NCBI GenBank assembly: GCA_964643295.1
Contig: CAZXSN010000058.1
Span: forward strand, 1-18,591
Direction of reading: 5' to 3'
Origin: Merdiplasma sp964643295
Lineage (GTDB): Bacteria; Bacillota; Clostridia; Lachnospirales; Lachnospiraceae
Length of the DNA: 18,591 bases
Below are positions 1-7,519 of the stretch, one piece after another. Position 1 is the stretch's first letter. The number at the start of each line of letters is the position of its first letter. The notes beneath the pieces were generated by a model. That model was not told the DNA's origin. It did no database searches and was given only the letters and a program-made list of their open reading frames with translations. The translations under genes were made by a program, and so were the position numbers.

Positions 1-43
1 CCGGCACTTCCAGGCTGATTCCATCTATGGTTATCAATGCCAT
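1..43 (-). CDS. N-terminus of a probable [2Fe-2S] ferredoxin-domain redox protein (partial, runs off left edge)
   Basis: Fourteen codons are visible, reading MALITIDGISLEVP. An ideal ribosome site (GGAGG, then 7 bases) precedes the ATG. The pattern 'ITIDG..(L/V)EVP' is how the N-terminal [2Fe-2S] ferredoxin domain of NuoG-like, hydrogenase and formate dehydrogenase subunits usually begins. That makes it a plausible electron-transfer partner of the FAD oxidoreductase and flavoproteins just upstream. The cysteine ligands lie outside the window, so the family call rests on a short stretch. The start codon and reading direction are well supported; the function is inference. Confidence 0.55.
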   Translation of the reverse strand, partial: MALITIDGISLEVP

Positions 44-107
44 ATCTTTTCCTCCGATTTTCATGTTTCTTTCACTCAGTTTCCATCATTCCAGCTGTGT
101 ATCCAAA

Positions 108-135
108 AGTATCTGTCTTCTCCTCTGACTGTCAA
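108..135 (-). promoter_or_regulatory. Promoter for the partial [2Fe-2S] gene
   Basis: On the minus strand a perfect -35 TTGACA (130-135) is followed after 16 bases by GATACT (108-113, 4/6 match to TATAAT). The predicted transcript starts near position 101 and has a leader of about 58 bases before the ATG at 43. This separates the partial gene from the operon upstream. The -35 box overlaps the T-run of the terminator candidate at 134-172. Confidence 0.5.
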
Positions 136-172
136 AACGGCAGACTCTGACAGTACATTTTTCCTCTCTGCC
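134..172 (-). terminator. Possible terminator behind the FAD oxidoreductase
   Basis: A six-base-pair stem, GGCAGA/TCTGCC (139-144 with 167-172), is followed on the minus strand by GTTTTG. It lies about 40 bases after the stop of the FAD oxidoreductase. The loop is long and the T-run is only four bases, so it is a weak candidate. The rest of the 44-209 gap shows only the promoter described separately. Confidence 0.35.
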
Positions 173-209
173 AAAAACAGCATAGGAAATCCATTTTCGT
201 GAAAGAAAC

Positions 210-1658
210 TTAATTGTTCTTTACATACTCCGCCGCGCTCATTCCGGCAATGCGCCCGGTATTGACCGCATATCCCATGGAGTTGCCCGGAAGCAGGAAC
301 ATGTAGCTGTCATCGTAGATGTTGCAGGAGTCCGCGCCCGCGCAGTAAAGACCGGGGATCGGCATAAACTCACTGTCACATGCCTCGCAGTTTTCGTTGA
401 TTCTCACGCCGCCGACGGTTCCGTATCCGCCCGGATGGAATGCCGCCGCATAAAACGGAGCCTTGAAGATCGGGCGCAGGTAACGCGGATCCTTGAAAAA
501 CTCCTGGTCATAGCTGTCGCAGAAGAAGTTATACTCATCGATCGTCGCTTTCAGATTCTCGGCATTGATTCCCGCTTTTTCTGCCAGCTCCTCGATCGTA
601 TCCGCCACGAAGAAGTTTTTGGAACCGTTCTCCTGCAGTGCCTCCATGCCCTCATAAAAGTCCGATACATCCGGATCCGACGCGACAAGGCTCGTCACAT
701 CCACACCGTTTTTCACGTAATATTTCACAATCGAGGTGTCCACGATACTGAAGACGGTCTTGTCTTTCTGGTGGTTGGCCACGTTGCTCAAATAGGTGGT
801 ATTCTGCATGAAATCTTCGTTCATCACGCGCTTGCCGAAGCGGTTGACCAAAAGGTTTGGCTGCTTGAAGATGTTCGACACGCCGTTGTTCGCCGGTTCG
901 CCGCCGCCGCAGTCCGCAGCCATCTCAATACGCACCGGCAGCTGTTCCGCGCCCGCTTCCCAGGCCATGCGCAGCCCGTCGCCCATCACACCGGGAATAG
1001 CGAAATTGAAAACGGTCTTGCCATGCTCCAGGCCGATCAGATCCTTGATCATCTGCTTGTTCGCCCCGGCTCCGCCGGTACAGATGATCGCCGCCTTGCA
1101 GCGTACTTCCACTTCCTCGTTGTCGGGTCCCTTTGCCAGCACACCGACCACTTTTCCGTCCTCTTTCAAAATCTTGGAAGCCGGTGTCTCCAGCAGGAAT
1201 TCCACGCCCAGATCCAGCGCCGCCTGATACAGAGCACGGTTCATAAAGGAAGCGGCACGGGGACCGATCGCCCGGCCGGTTTTGACGATATGCCAGGTCG
1301 CCTCCGACTGCGGGAAATAACGGAAGGCGCCTTCAAACTCCACGCCCAAATCCTCCAGCCACTGGATTGTCTCCGCCGACTGGGAAAAATAGCGCTTGAT
1401 CAGACGGGCATCCACGTTGTAGTGGGTGTAGTCCATAAACATGTTGAATGCTTTTTCCACTGTAATGTCGATCATCTGCTGCTTCTGATACTTTGTGCCG
1501 ATGCCTAAGGGCCCCATGCCCATGTTGGCCGCGCCGCCGACCGCCGCGTTCTTTTCCAGAACGATTACCTTTGCGCCGTTCTGAGCTGCCTGCACTGCGG
1601 CGGAAAGGCCGGAAGGCCCCGCCGCAACCACGCAGATCTGCGCTTCATACTTCTTCAT
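210..1658 (-). CDS. FAD-dependent oxidoreductase, fumarate reductase/succinate dehydrogenase flavoprotein family
   Basis: The 482-residue cytoplasmic flavoenzyme has an N-terminal Rossmann FAD site at residues 8-37 (VVAAGPSGLSAAVQAA, with an acidic residue ending the second strand in VIVLEK). The first glycine of the usual GxGxxG is alanine here. A GGAANMGMGPLG loop and a mid-region IICTGGAGAN strand follow. The C-terminal FAD-binding part has HPGGYGTVGGVRINE (about 407-421) and YCAGADS...GNSMGYAVNTGRIAG. These are hallmarks of the FrdA/3-ketosteroid-dehydrogenase/urocanate-reductase group, which hydrogenates or dehydrogenates C-C bonds next to carbonyls. There is no covalent-flavin domain, heme domain or signal peptide, so electrons must come from soluble partners. 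It starts 24 bases after the flavoprotein gene, with an AAAGGAG ribosome site 7 bases before the ATG, so the two are cotranscribed. The substrate cannot be read from the sequence. Confidence 0.88.
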   Translation of the reverse strand: MKKYEAQICVVAAGPSGLSAAVQAAQNGAKVIVLEKNAAVGGAANMGMGPLGIGTKYQKQQMIDITVEKAFNMFMDYTHYNVDARLIKRYFSQSAETIQWLEDLGVEFEGAFRYFPQSEATWHIVKTGRAIGPRAASFMNRALYQAALDLGVEFLLETPASKILKEDGKVVGVLAKGPDNEEVEVRCKAAIICTGGAGANKQMIKDLIGLEHGKTVFNFAIPGVMGDGLRMAWEAGAEQLPVRIEMAADCGGGEPANNGVSNIFKQPNLLVNRFGKRVMNEDFMQNTTYLSNVANHQKDKTVFSIVDTSIVKYYVKNGVDVTSLVASDPDVSDFYEGMEALQENGSKNFFVADTIEELAEKAGINAENLKATIDEYNFFCDSYDQEFFKDPRYLRPIFKAPFYAAAFHPGGYGTVGGVRINENCEACDSEFMPIPGLYCAGADSCNIYDDSYMFLLPGNSMGYAVNTGRIAGMSAAEYVKNN

Positions 1659-1682
1659 CCGCTCACTCCTTTCGTCCTGGGC

Positions 1683-2663
1683 TTAGCTGTTGATATTCTC
1701 CTCAAACTTCTTGATTCGTTCGTTCATCTGCTTGTCAAGGTATTCCTTGTTCGCCGCAATCTTCGGCCCGCAGATCGCGCCAAATCCCTGGATTTCCGTC
1801 GTGTGCTCCCGAAGCCCTCTGAACGTGTTTCTCGCTCTCGCCTGTTCATCCTCAGAGAAGGTTACTTTAAGCTTCTCGCCGTCAATCGAAATCTTGCCGT
1901 GGATGCCGCAGATCGGGCACTGACAGTTGGTCGTGCCGTTTACCATCAGCAGATTCTGATGGCAGACCGGGCAGGTTCCCATATCCTTCGGATTCCAGTA
2001 TTCCACATCTTTGGGATCCTTCGCCCAGGCCTCTACAGTGCGTTTCCCGATCTCCTGCACATGGGAGATCAGCGTCTCATCCAGATACGGATTGCCGACT
2101 ACGCCCATCCCGTTCGCGTTGTAGTTGGAAACGACCTGCATCATGGGCGGGAAACCGAACAGATGCAGCGTGGCGGTGCCCATGGCCGTCCAGTTGTCCG
2201 TTGTCGCTCCGCCGACAGCGATATAGGAAATCGTGCGCCTCTTAAAGCGCTCCTGCGGGAAAGCGTCCGGATCGCCGGGAAGCTCGCCGGTCCTTCTCTT
2301 GTCCAGAACCCAGTTGATCGCCGACACGTCATGACGACAGGAGAAGCGGTCCACAAAATCCTTGAACTGGCCTACCGGCTGCAGCACGTATACCGGTGCA
2401 ACAAGCACGATGGAATCGGCCTCGCGCACGGCCTCCTCTACCATCTGGAAATCATCCTTGACGATACAGTTGTTGTCTTTGCCCTTTTCCAGAGCCGTGG
2501 AGCAGGCTCCGCAGCCCAGGCAGCGGCCAATGGTCAGCCTCTGCGTGTTGATAAAGCGGATCTCGGCGTCCGGATTCGCATCATGTGCGCCATACAGGGC
2601 CTCCTTGCAGAGAATGTCACAGTTCGAGTTTCTTCTTCCGAATGATAATCCTAATACTTTCAT
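1683..2663 (-). CDS. Flavodoxin-fold NAD(P)H/FMN-dependent oxidoreductase with four-cysteine motif and C-terminal zinc ribbon (paralog 1)
   Basis: The 326-residue protein opens with MKVLGLSFGRRNSNCD, the FMN phosphate-binding start of the NADPH-dependent FMN reductase/iron-sulfur flavoprotein fold. Cysteines 48, 51, 54 and 66 (C-x2-C-x2-C-x11-C) sit where iron-sulfur flavoproteins carry their compact [4Fe-4S] motif. PVYVLQPVGQFKDFVDR (90-106) is the typical flavin-edge segment. A C-terminal extension holds a zinc ribbon, CPVC (231-234) plus CPIC (249-252), which standard FMN reductases lack. The protein at 7520-8521 has the same architecture. It leads an operon with the FAD oxidoreductase and probably passes electrons to it (inference). 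The start has an AAAGGA site close to the ATG. Cluster binding is suggested by spacing only. Confidence 0.82.
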   Translation of the reverse strand: MKVLGLSFGRRNSNCDILCKEALYGAHDANPDAEIRFINTQRLTIGRCLGCGACSTALEKGKDNNCIVKDDFQMVEEAVREADSIVLVAPVYVLQPVGQFKDFVDRFSCRHDVSAINWVLDKRRTGELPGDPDAFPQERFKRRTISYIAVGGATTDNWTAMGTATLHLFGFPPMMQVVSNYNANGMGVVGNPYLDETLISHVQEIGKRTVEAWAKDPKDVEYWNPKDMGTCPVCHQNLLMVNGTTNCQCPICGIHGKISIDGEKLKVTFSEDEQARARNTFRGLREHTTEIQGFGAICGPKIAANKEYLDKQMNERIKKFEENINS

Positions 2664-2711
2664 TTTCCTTTGTTCCTTTCCTCCAAATGAGATAGACTGT
2701 TGTATGATGGG

Positions 2712-2762
2712 ATTATACTAAACCGCCCGGGAAATTGCTTGCACCGTTTTTACCACGTTACC
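2712..2762 (-). promoter_or_regulatory. Promoter of flavoprotein 1 with possible activator direct repeat
   Basis: A perfect -10 TATAAT lies at 2712-2717 on the minus strand, but the hexamer 17 bases upstream (AAGCAA, 2735-2740) is not a -35 box. Upstream are two GGTAA copies spaced by three bases (2758-2762 and 2750-2754), roughly 45-57 bases before the predicted start. A good -10 with no -35 suits activator-dependent control, and an AraC-type gene ends just upstream. The activator assignment is inference. Confidence 0.45.
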
Positions 2763-2787
2763 CACCCTCTGTCTGACATCTTTACAG

Positions 2788-2816
2788 AAAAAAGCCCCCA
2801 GGGGAAGCCCGGGGGC
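2788..2816 (-). terminator. Rho-independent terminator of AraC-GH39 gene 1
   Basis: A GC-rich stem (GCCCCC with GGGGGC, 2794-2799 and 2811-2816, extended by GGG/CCC) is followed on the minus strand by six T (2788-2793). It begins 39 bases after the stop codon of the AraC-GH39 gene. Confidence 0.85.
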
Positions 2817-2854
2817 AATATTTTCTGTCCGATTTTGACCTGAAAACCGTTTCC

Positions 2855-5251
2855 TCATACCACTCGAAAAACTGCCAGAAATGCAATCTCGTTGATCTGC
2901 AGTTCCTCTTCAATTGTCAGAATCCCGTTTTCCGCCTCGATTTTCCTGATGGTCATGTTGGGTTCGCAGATACGCCGGAAATACTTGACATCATCCCGCG
3001 AAAGCTCGTTCTCGTAATCCATATCCCGCCAGATATTCAGCACACTCCCGCTCTGGAAATTGATGCGGTACACCTTCAGCCGGTACTGGCCGTCCTTGAC
3101 ATTTGTCAGCTTGATCTTCAGGTGAAGCTTCTTTCGCCCCTCGCAGTATTTCCACATGTTCTCCCGATCCATCTCTGTCTCCGGAGTGAGGTAATAATTA
3201 TAGTTGAGGCCCTGCTGGTTATGGCAGACCATGGCGTAATTATGGTGACAGTCCGTCGTAATCAGATAGTTTTTGTCGCGGCCGATATAGTACGGATACA
3301 GCCTGTTTAAAAACTCCAGCGCAAAAGCCGCCGGTTTCAGGATCCCTTCCTTGGCTAAAAGACCGGTTCCGCCAAAGAGCAGTCCCGGCGTATCATAAGA
3401 GATATACTGACGGTCGCTGCCGGCGCCGTATCCCATCGACTGCACTTTTCCGTACAGGTCGATGATATTTTTCACGACATAGGCGCCTTTAAATGTGGTA
3501 TCGTTGATGTAATTGCGCACACTCGGAGTCAGGTTCCATTCACAGATATAAATCGGCAGATCCCCAAACCCGGCCTCGGAGAGGATCTGCTTTTCCCTCT
3601 CTAATAGATGCAGAAAGGCATCGTTGTCGGTCGTTCGCTTGGCATAGATATCGCGCCCGTCTCCCCCGCGCTCATACGCATAATACATGATGGAGATGTA
3701 ATCCGGATGGCAGTCTCTGGCAGCCCACTTTTTTAAGAATTCCAGGCGCTGCTCCGCCCCGTAGTCCATGCGGATCCCGTAGCCGCCCACGGAAATGTTG
3801 GAGTTGCACTCCTTGACCGCGCGGTAGATCACATCAAACTTTTCCAGATACTGGTCCTTCTCCTTATCATCTCCGCGCAGATCCTCGTCAAACCACAGCT
3901 CAATCCGCCAGTCATCCAGCTCATTCTGTCCGTAGCGCAGGCTTAAGTGCCGCATAAACGTGCGCACCAGCCGTTCCCACTGCGAAGCGGTGTAATGCAG
4001 AGTCTCATCCTCAAACCGTGTCGTCTTGCCAACCTCATAGTGCAGAACGTTTGGCTTCATGCCAAAATCGATGAACGGCCTCATCCCCTGCTCCAGGACA
4101 AAATCGAGGATAGAATCGATCTGACTGAAGTCATACTCTTCCCGGTCCGGGCGAATGAAGAATTCTTTTGTGAACAGACTCCAGAAACGCACATACTGAA
4201 AGCCCAGCGCCCGCTGCAGAATAATCAGATGTTCCCGCATGGTAGAGTGCAGCAGATTCGACGCGTTGCCAAAATTGATCGTATCGCTCCAGTACCGCTC
4301 AAACTTCTCCGGTTTTTCGACTGAATAGGTCCCATGAGCCTCGCAAATCTGCGGCTCCTCCTCGATCCTGCCCATCTCGCCGTGAATGACCAGTTTCTCC
4401 ACGCGTTTCTCGATCGCTCTGGTATCTTCTTCATGTTCTTCCGGCTCCCGCTGCTTGACCGCCTGTTTACGGAATTCCGAGGGGGTGACTCCGTAGGCCT
4501 TCTTAAACACCTTGTTAAAGAAGGCAGCTGAGGTAAAACCGCAGTCATACGCCACCAGTGTGATCGGCGCATCCGTGTACAAAAGCTCGTCCGCCGCGTG
4601 GAACACACGCACATTCGTCAGGTAATTGGCAAAGCTCATCCCGTAATTCTTTTTGAAAAAACGAGACAGATAGCCGTTGGAAAGAAACAGTTTCTCCGAG
4701 AGATCCTTCATGCTGATCGGCTGGTCGTAATTCGAATTGATATACTGGTTGATCTGGTTTAAACGCTCCTCATAGCGGTCGCTCTCCCCGCGCTCCTGCA
4801 GATCGGTCGAGCGAACCATGAAATTGGCGGTCAGCTGATGAAGCACCGCGTAACAGTCCGCCAGAAACCCAAAGGTCTTCCCGTATTCATCCCTTTCCAC
4901 ATGGTGCTTTAAGAGACGCTTGAGCAGGATTCGCAGCTCCTCATACTTGTCGCTCTCCGAACAGCTCGAATCACACCAGAAAATCACCTCCTGGCTCTGA
5001 AAAGCCTCGCAGGCCATCTGGTAATTGATCAGCAGCCGCATGACCAGCGTATTCTCCGCCGACTGCAGCATATGACGCTTGTTTGCATTGATCACAAGGA
5101 TATCTTCGGTCTTCAGATGCGAAGTTTTCTGTTCCACGCAAACATCCAGACTTCCCTCCAGGACAAACAGAAGTTCGATTTCTGCATGCAGACTTTCCTC
5201 TTCGTGCGCTTCGTCATGGATCAGCAGCTGAAACTTTTCCTTCTTTAACAT
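2855..5251 (-). CDS. AraC-family regulator fused to a GH39-like domain (paralog 1)
   Basis: This 798-residue soluble protein has three parts: a cupin-like sensor (about 10-100), an AraC double helix-turn-helix (about 164-262, with NGYLSRFFKKNYGMSF and YDCGFTSAAFFNKVFKKAYGVTPSEFR), and a C-terminal TIM-barrel domain like GH39 beta-xylosidases (about 310-690). The GH39 nucleophile position is kept (CEWNLTP, Glu571). The usual acid/base motif W-N-E-P-N reads W-F-D-E-D (453-457), so hydrolysis is doubtful and a sugar-sensing role is more likely. No signal peptide is seen. The start is the ATG preceded by GGAGG 7 bases upstream; a 48-codon in-frame extension is cysteine-rich and unlike AraC proteins. 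It is transcribed alone, just upstream of the flavoprotein operon, which it probably controls. A close paralog lies at 12485-14899. Confidence 0.88.
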   Translation of the reverse strand: MLKKEKFQLLIHDEAHEEESLHAEIELLFVLEGSLDVCVEQKTSHLKTEDILVINANKRHMLQSAENTLVMRLLINYQMACEAFQSQEVIFWCDSSCSESDKYEELRILLKRLLKHHVERDEYGKTFGFLADCYAVLHQLTANFMVRSTDLQERGESDRYEERLNQINQYINSNYDQPISMKDLSEKLFLSNGYLSRFFKKNYGMSFANYLTNVRVFHAADELLYTDAPITLVAYDCGFTSAAFFNKVFKKAYGVTPSEFRKQAVKQREPEEHEEDTRAIEKRVEKLVIHGEMGRIEEEPQICEAHGTYSVEKPEKFERYWSDTINFGNASNLLHSTMREHLIILQRALGFQYVRFWSLFTKEFFIRPDREEYDFSQIDSILDFVLEQGMRPFIDFGMKPNVLHYEVGKTTRFEDETLHYTASQWERLVRTFMRHLSLRYGQNELDDWRIELWFDEDLRGDDKEKDQYLEKFDVIYRAVKECNSNISVGGYGIRMDYGAEQRLEFLKKWAARDCHPDYISIMYYAYERGGDGRDIYAKRTTDNDAFLHLLEREKQILSEAGFGDLPIYICEWNLTPSVRNYINDTTFKGAYVVKNIIDLYGKVQSMGYGAGSDRQYISYDTPGLLFGGTGLLAKEGILKPAAFALEFLNRLYPYYIGRDKNYLITTDCHHNYAMVCHNQQGLNYNYYLTPETEMDRENMWKYCEGRKKLHLKIKLTNVKDGQYRLKVYRINFQSGSVLNIWRDMDYENELSRDDVKYFRRICEPNMTIRKIEAENGILTIEEELQINEIAFLAVFRVV

Positions 5252-5513
5252 GACCGTACCTCCAGGAATGCAGCGACCGGCTTTAAAATACAAGGATCCA
5301 GCCTCACCGCATTCGTTTCCCCGTGCAAAGCATACCGTTTCAGGGCAGTGCCTCTTACAGGGTCCCGTTTCCTTACCCTGCCGCAAAACCGGCACATTCC
5401 GTCAGCGGTTCAAAAAATTATCCTGACAGACGCAGACGGCTTAAGGAATGTTTTCCGTCCGCCGCATGAAACATAAAACAGACAAAAACAGTTCCCTCTC
5501 TCCCGTTTGCTGC
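5252..5513 (-). other. Long leader of AraC-GH39 gene 1, no gene seen
   Basis: About 255 bases separate the predicted transcription start (near 5507) from the start codon at 5251. Small stems can be drawn, such as AGGGT/ACCCT and GACGG/CCGTC, but no known riboswitch consensus was recognised. A frame open across this region (through 5759) also crosses the promoter and shows no protein features. Confidence 0.4.
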
Positions 5514-5542
5514 AATATTCTGTATTCTAGCATTTTTGTCAA
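5514..5542 (-). promoter_or_regulatory. Promoter of AraC-GH39 gene 1
   Basis: A perfect -35 TTGACA (5537-5542) is followed after 17 bases by AATATT (5514-5519, 4/6 match to TATAAT). A small inverted repeat, TAACA-tat-TGTTA (5595-5607), lies about 55 bases upstream and could be a regulator site. The AT-rich composition here contrasts with the flanking genes. Confidence 0.6.
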
Positions 5543-5761
5543 GCGAATGCAACCTCTGTAGGCAATTTACGAATATGTACCATTCCTGTATCAGTAACAT
5601 ATTGTTAACAAAGCTGTTCCATTGTGCAGGAAACAGAAAGGATTCTCTTCCTGTCTCTGCCCCGAAAACAGGTTCAAAGGCGAACCGGCTTCCCGGGTAA
5701 AACCAGAAACTGCACCAGACGGCGACAGGGCTTACCTTTTTAAAGCCGCTCCTCCCCATAT

Positions 5762-5789
5762 AAAACGGGACCGCCTGCTGGCAGTCCCG
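5762..5789. terminator. Hairpin terminator between fucO and AraC-GH39 gene 1
   Basis: The stem CGGGAC/GTCCCG (5766-5771 with 5784-5789) continues inward as GCC/GGC around a four-base loop, with one C-A mismatch. The minus strand continues with TTTTATAT and the plus strand with CCTTTTTC, so it could stop transcription in either direction. It is the first terminator-like hairpin after fucO on the minus strand. Confidence 0.6.
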
Positions 5790-5856
5790 CCTTTTTCAGG
5801 GTTTTCGCCCGGTCTTGTCTGTGCCTGTGTTCTGCGTAAAGGCAAAGTGAAAAGGG

Positions 5857-5866
5857 ATTACATGAT
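5857..5866. repeat. 10-bp direct repeat, distal copy (putative target-site duplication)
   Basis: ATTACATGAT here matches exactly the 10 bases at 6049-6058. The two copies frame the structured insertion. Confidence 0.6.
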
Positions 5867-6048
5867 TCAGGCGTCAGAAGGTGATTACGGATTGTTCCGC
5901 TGCTTCGCAGCTTCCACAATCCTGCTCAACATTCGGAATTCATGGGGCCCCTGCCCCACTTCTTCCTCATGTTGGGGCGCGTCAATAAGCCTTTTCACCC
6001 ACTGGCATGCTTCCCATGCCGTGGGTTCAGGCTTTTGACGCTGTAATC
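5867..6048 (-). mobile_element. Putative 182-bp MITE-like structured insertion directly behind fucO
   Basis: The segment is bounded by two identical 10-bp copies of ATTACATGAT (5857-5866 and 6049-6058). One copy covers the fucO stop codon, so the pair looks like a target-site duplication. The ends carry imperfect inverted repeats around GCGTCA-n-AAG. Inside are three hairpins: GGATTGT..ACAATCC with a GCTGC/GCAGC tip (5889-5922), GCCCCA/TGGGGC (5953-5978), and a long one at 5979-6041. The long hairpin pairs GCGTC/GACGC, AAGCC/GGCTT, ACCCAC/GTGGGT and GGCATG/CATGCC. No coding frame is supported and the window has one copy, so multi-copy status is untested. It may instead be a structured 3' RNA element. 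Confidence 0.55.
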
Positions 6049-6058
6049 ATTACATGAT
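6049..6058. repeat. 10-bp direct repeat, copy overlapping the fucO stop (putative target-site duplication)
   Basis: This copy of ATTACATGAT contains the last codons and the stop of fucO. If it marks an insertion, the element entered one base past the stop and left the protein intact. Confidence 0.6.
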
Positions 6059-7195
6059 CTTGCGGAACAGCGCCTTGAAGTCCTCTACGCTGGCTTCTTT
6101 CGGATTGCCGGGAGCGCAGGCGTCAGCCGCGGCAGACTGTGCCAGGAATTCCAGGTCTTCCTCGCGCATGCTTTCCAGTTTCGTCGGAATCCCCACATCC
6201 ACGGAAAGCTGCCGCACCGCATCAATCGCAGCTTTGCGGTAGGCTGCCTGATCCATACCGGTGGTGTCCACACCCATCGCCTCAGCGATCGCCTTAAATT
6301 TCTCGCCCGTCGCCTCCTGATTAAACTCCATCACAATCGGCAGCATCATCGCGCAGGCGACACCGTGCGGCGTATCATAGACAGCACCCAGAGTATGGGC
6401 CATCGAATGCGCAATTCCCAGGCCGACGTTGGAAAAAGCCATCCCGGTCACATACTGTCCTAAAGCCATGCCTTCCTGTCCTTCCGGATCCCCGGCCACG
6501 GCTTTTCGCAGATTGGCAGAGATCAGCCGGATGGCCTCCAGGTTCAGGCAGTCAGCCAGTTCCCAGGCAGCCTTCGTGGTATAGCCCTCGATGGCATGCG
6601 TGAGGGCATCCATGCCCGTAGCCGCCGCGAGGCTCTTCGGCATCGTGGACATCATATCCGGATCCACAACCGCGATATTCGGAATATCGTTCGTGTCCAC
6701 GCAGACGAACTTGCGCTTCTTCTGCACATCGGTGATGACATAGTTGATGGTTGCCTCCGCAGCGGTGCCTGCGGTCGTCGGAACTGCGATCGTGAACACC
6801 GTGGGATTCTTCGTGGGGGCCACACCCTCCAGGGAACGCACATCGGCAAACTCCGGATTGTTGATAATGATACCGATGGCCTTGCCGGTGTCCATCGAGG
6901 AACCGCCGCCTACGGTAATCATATAGTCCGCTCCGCTCTTCTTGTAGGCATCCACGCCGGACTGGACATTCTCAATCGTAGGGTTGGGCTTGATATCGGA
7001 ATACACTTCGTAATCCAGCCCATTGGCATCCAGAAGATCCGTGATCTTCTTCGTCACCTGAAATTTCACCAGATCCGGGTCAGAGGCGATGAAAGCCTTG
7101 TGGAAGCCCTTGGATTTGATAATCCCCGGGATCTCCTGAATGGCTCCCTTGCCGTGGTACGAAATACCGTTTAATACGAAACGATTGACAGCCAT
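6050..7195 (-). CDS. fucO: Lactaldehyde reductase / propanediol oxidoreductase (FucO-type iron alcohol dehydrogenase)
   Basis: The 381-residue protein matches E. coli FucO closely by eye along its length, including NNPEFADVRSLEG, PTTAGTAAEATINYVITD, RKFVCVD and ATGMDALTHAIEGY. The NAD site GGGS is at 96-99. The four metal ligands Asp196, His200, His263 and His277 fall at the FucO positions. FucO reduces L-lactaldehyde to 1,2-propanediol with NADH, using Fe2+, to dispose of electrons during fermentation of deoxy sugars such as fucose or rhamnose. No fucose or rhamnose aldolase is in the window, so it may act on another short aldehyde. The start is the ATG 9 bases after AAGGAGG; a 90-codon upstream frame is rejected because it spans the promoter. 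It is transcribed alone. Confidence 0.88.
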   Translation of the reverse strand: MAVNRFVLNGISYHGKGAIQEIPGIIKSKGFHKAFIASDPDLVKFQVTKKITDLLDANGLDYEVYSDIKPNPTIENVQSGVDAYKKSGADYMITVGGGSSMDTGKAIGIIINNPEFADVRSLEGVAPTKNPTVFTIAVPTTAGTAAEATINYVITDVQKKRKFVCVDTNDIPNIAVVDPDMMSTMPKSLAAATGMDALTHAIEGYTTKAAWELADCLNLEAIRLISANLRKAVAGDPEGQEGMALGQYVTGMAFSNVGLGIAHSMAHTLGAVYDTPHGVACAMMLPIVMEFNQEATGEKFKAIAEAMGVDTTGMDQAAYRKAAIDAVRQLSVDVGIPTKLESMREEDLEFLAQSAAADACAPGNPKEASVEDFKALFRKIM

Positions 7196-7294
7196 GATGC
7201 CATTACCTCCTTCATTCTCATGGTGATCCATCTTTTTCCTGACTCCTGCCTGGAAGCCCCGTTTGAGAGGGAAGCATTCCAAAAAGCTTAAACG

Positions 7295-7306
7295 GTGCCG
7301 CGGCAC
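7295..7306. promoter_or_regulatory. Palindromic operator candidate in the fucO leader
   Basis: The perfect 12-base palindrome GTGCCGCGGCAC lies about 22 bases downstream of the fucO -10 box, where a bound repressor would block elongation. No matching regulator can be named. Confidence 0.35.
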
Positions 7307-7328
7307 AGTCAGTTTTTCTGCGGTTTTG

Positions 7329-7377
7329 ATTATACCTTTTCCGGCGGCGCCGCGCAAGTACTTTCCGCGTGGACGCG
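7329..7377 (-). promoter_or_regulatory. fucO promoter with upstream inverted repeat
   Basis: TATAAT (7329-7334) is preceded after 17 bases by TTGCGC (7352-7357). Just upstream lies CGCGT-gg-ACGCG (7366-7377), placed like an activator site. The spacer contains the palindrome GCGGCGCCGC. The leader is about 130 bases long. Together with the operator candidate and the terminator at 7415-7448, this accounts for the gap between flavoprotein 2 and fucO. Confidence 0.6.
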
Positions 7378-7414
7378 TGAATTTTTCCCCGAAGTTTTCT
7401 CCGTGGAAACCGCT

Positions 7415-7448
7415 AAAAAGACGGACCTTCCAGAAAGATCCGTCTTTT
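7415..7448 (-). terminator. Rho-independent terminator of flavoprotein 2 (symmetrical)
   Basis: A perfect 10-base-pair stem, AAAAGACGGA/TCCGTCTTTT (7416-7425 with 7439-7448), has T-runs on both strands. On the minus strand it lies 72 bases after the flavoprotein 2 stop. It closes that transcription unit before the fucO promoter. Confidence 0.85.
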
Positions 7449-7519
7449 ATGAAACCCTTTCTCATCCGCCGCGCCTTCCTCTGTTTGCGAAAAGACCTCC
7501 CGGCGGCTGTTTTTGACCG

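Noticed and set aside
435..1508. Long plus-strand frame opposite the FAD oxidoreductase
   Set aside because: It lies fully antisense to a well-recognised flavoenzyme, has no ribosome site or family resemblance, and is rich in His/Arg/Leu as expected for a shadow of GC-rich codons.
1803..2645. 280-codon plus-strand frame opposite flavoprotein 1
   Set aside because: It is antisense to a clear flavodoxin-fold gene and shows no domain features; similar shadows at 3947-4324, 6596-7174, 7712-8260, 8772-9671 and 15255-15920 were rejected for the same reason.
5252..5395. 48-codon N-terminal extension of AraC-GH39 protein 1
   Set aside because: It is cysteine-rich and unlike AraC N-termini, and a GGAGG site ideally placed before the ATG at 5251 marks the real start.
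5252..5513. Possible riboswitch in the long leader of AraC-GH39 gene 1
   Set aside because: Short stems can be drawn, but no conserved core of a cobalamin, TPP, FMN, SAM or other familiar riboswitch was recognised.
5418..5759. 113-codon minus-strand frame upstream of AraC-GH39 gene 1
   Set aside because: It spans the TTGACA promoter at 5514-5542, has no ribosome site and resembles no protein family.
7196..7465. 90-codon extension of FucO
   Set aside because: It runs through the fucO promoter and the flavoprotein 2 terminator, and it is absent from the known FucO length of about 382 residues.
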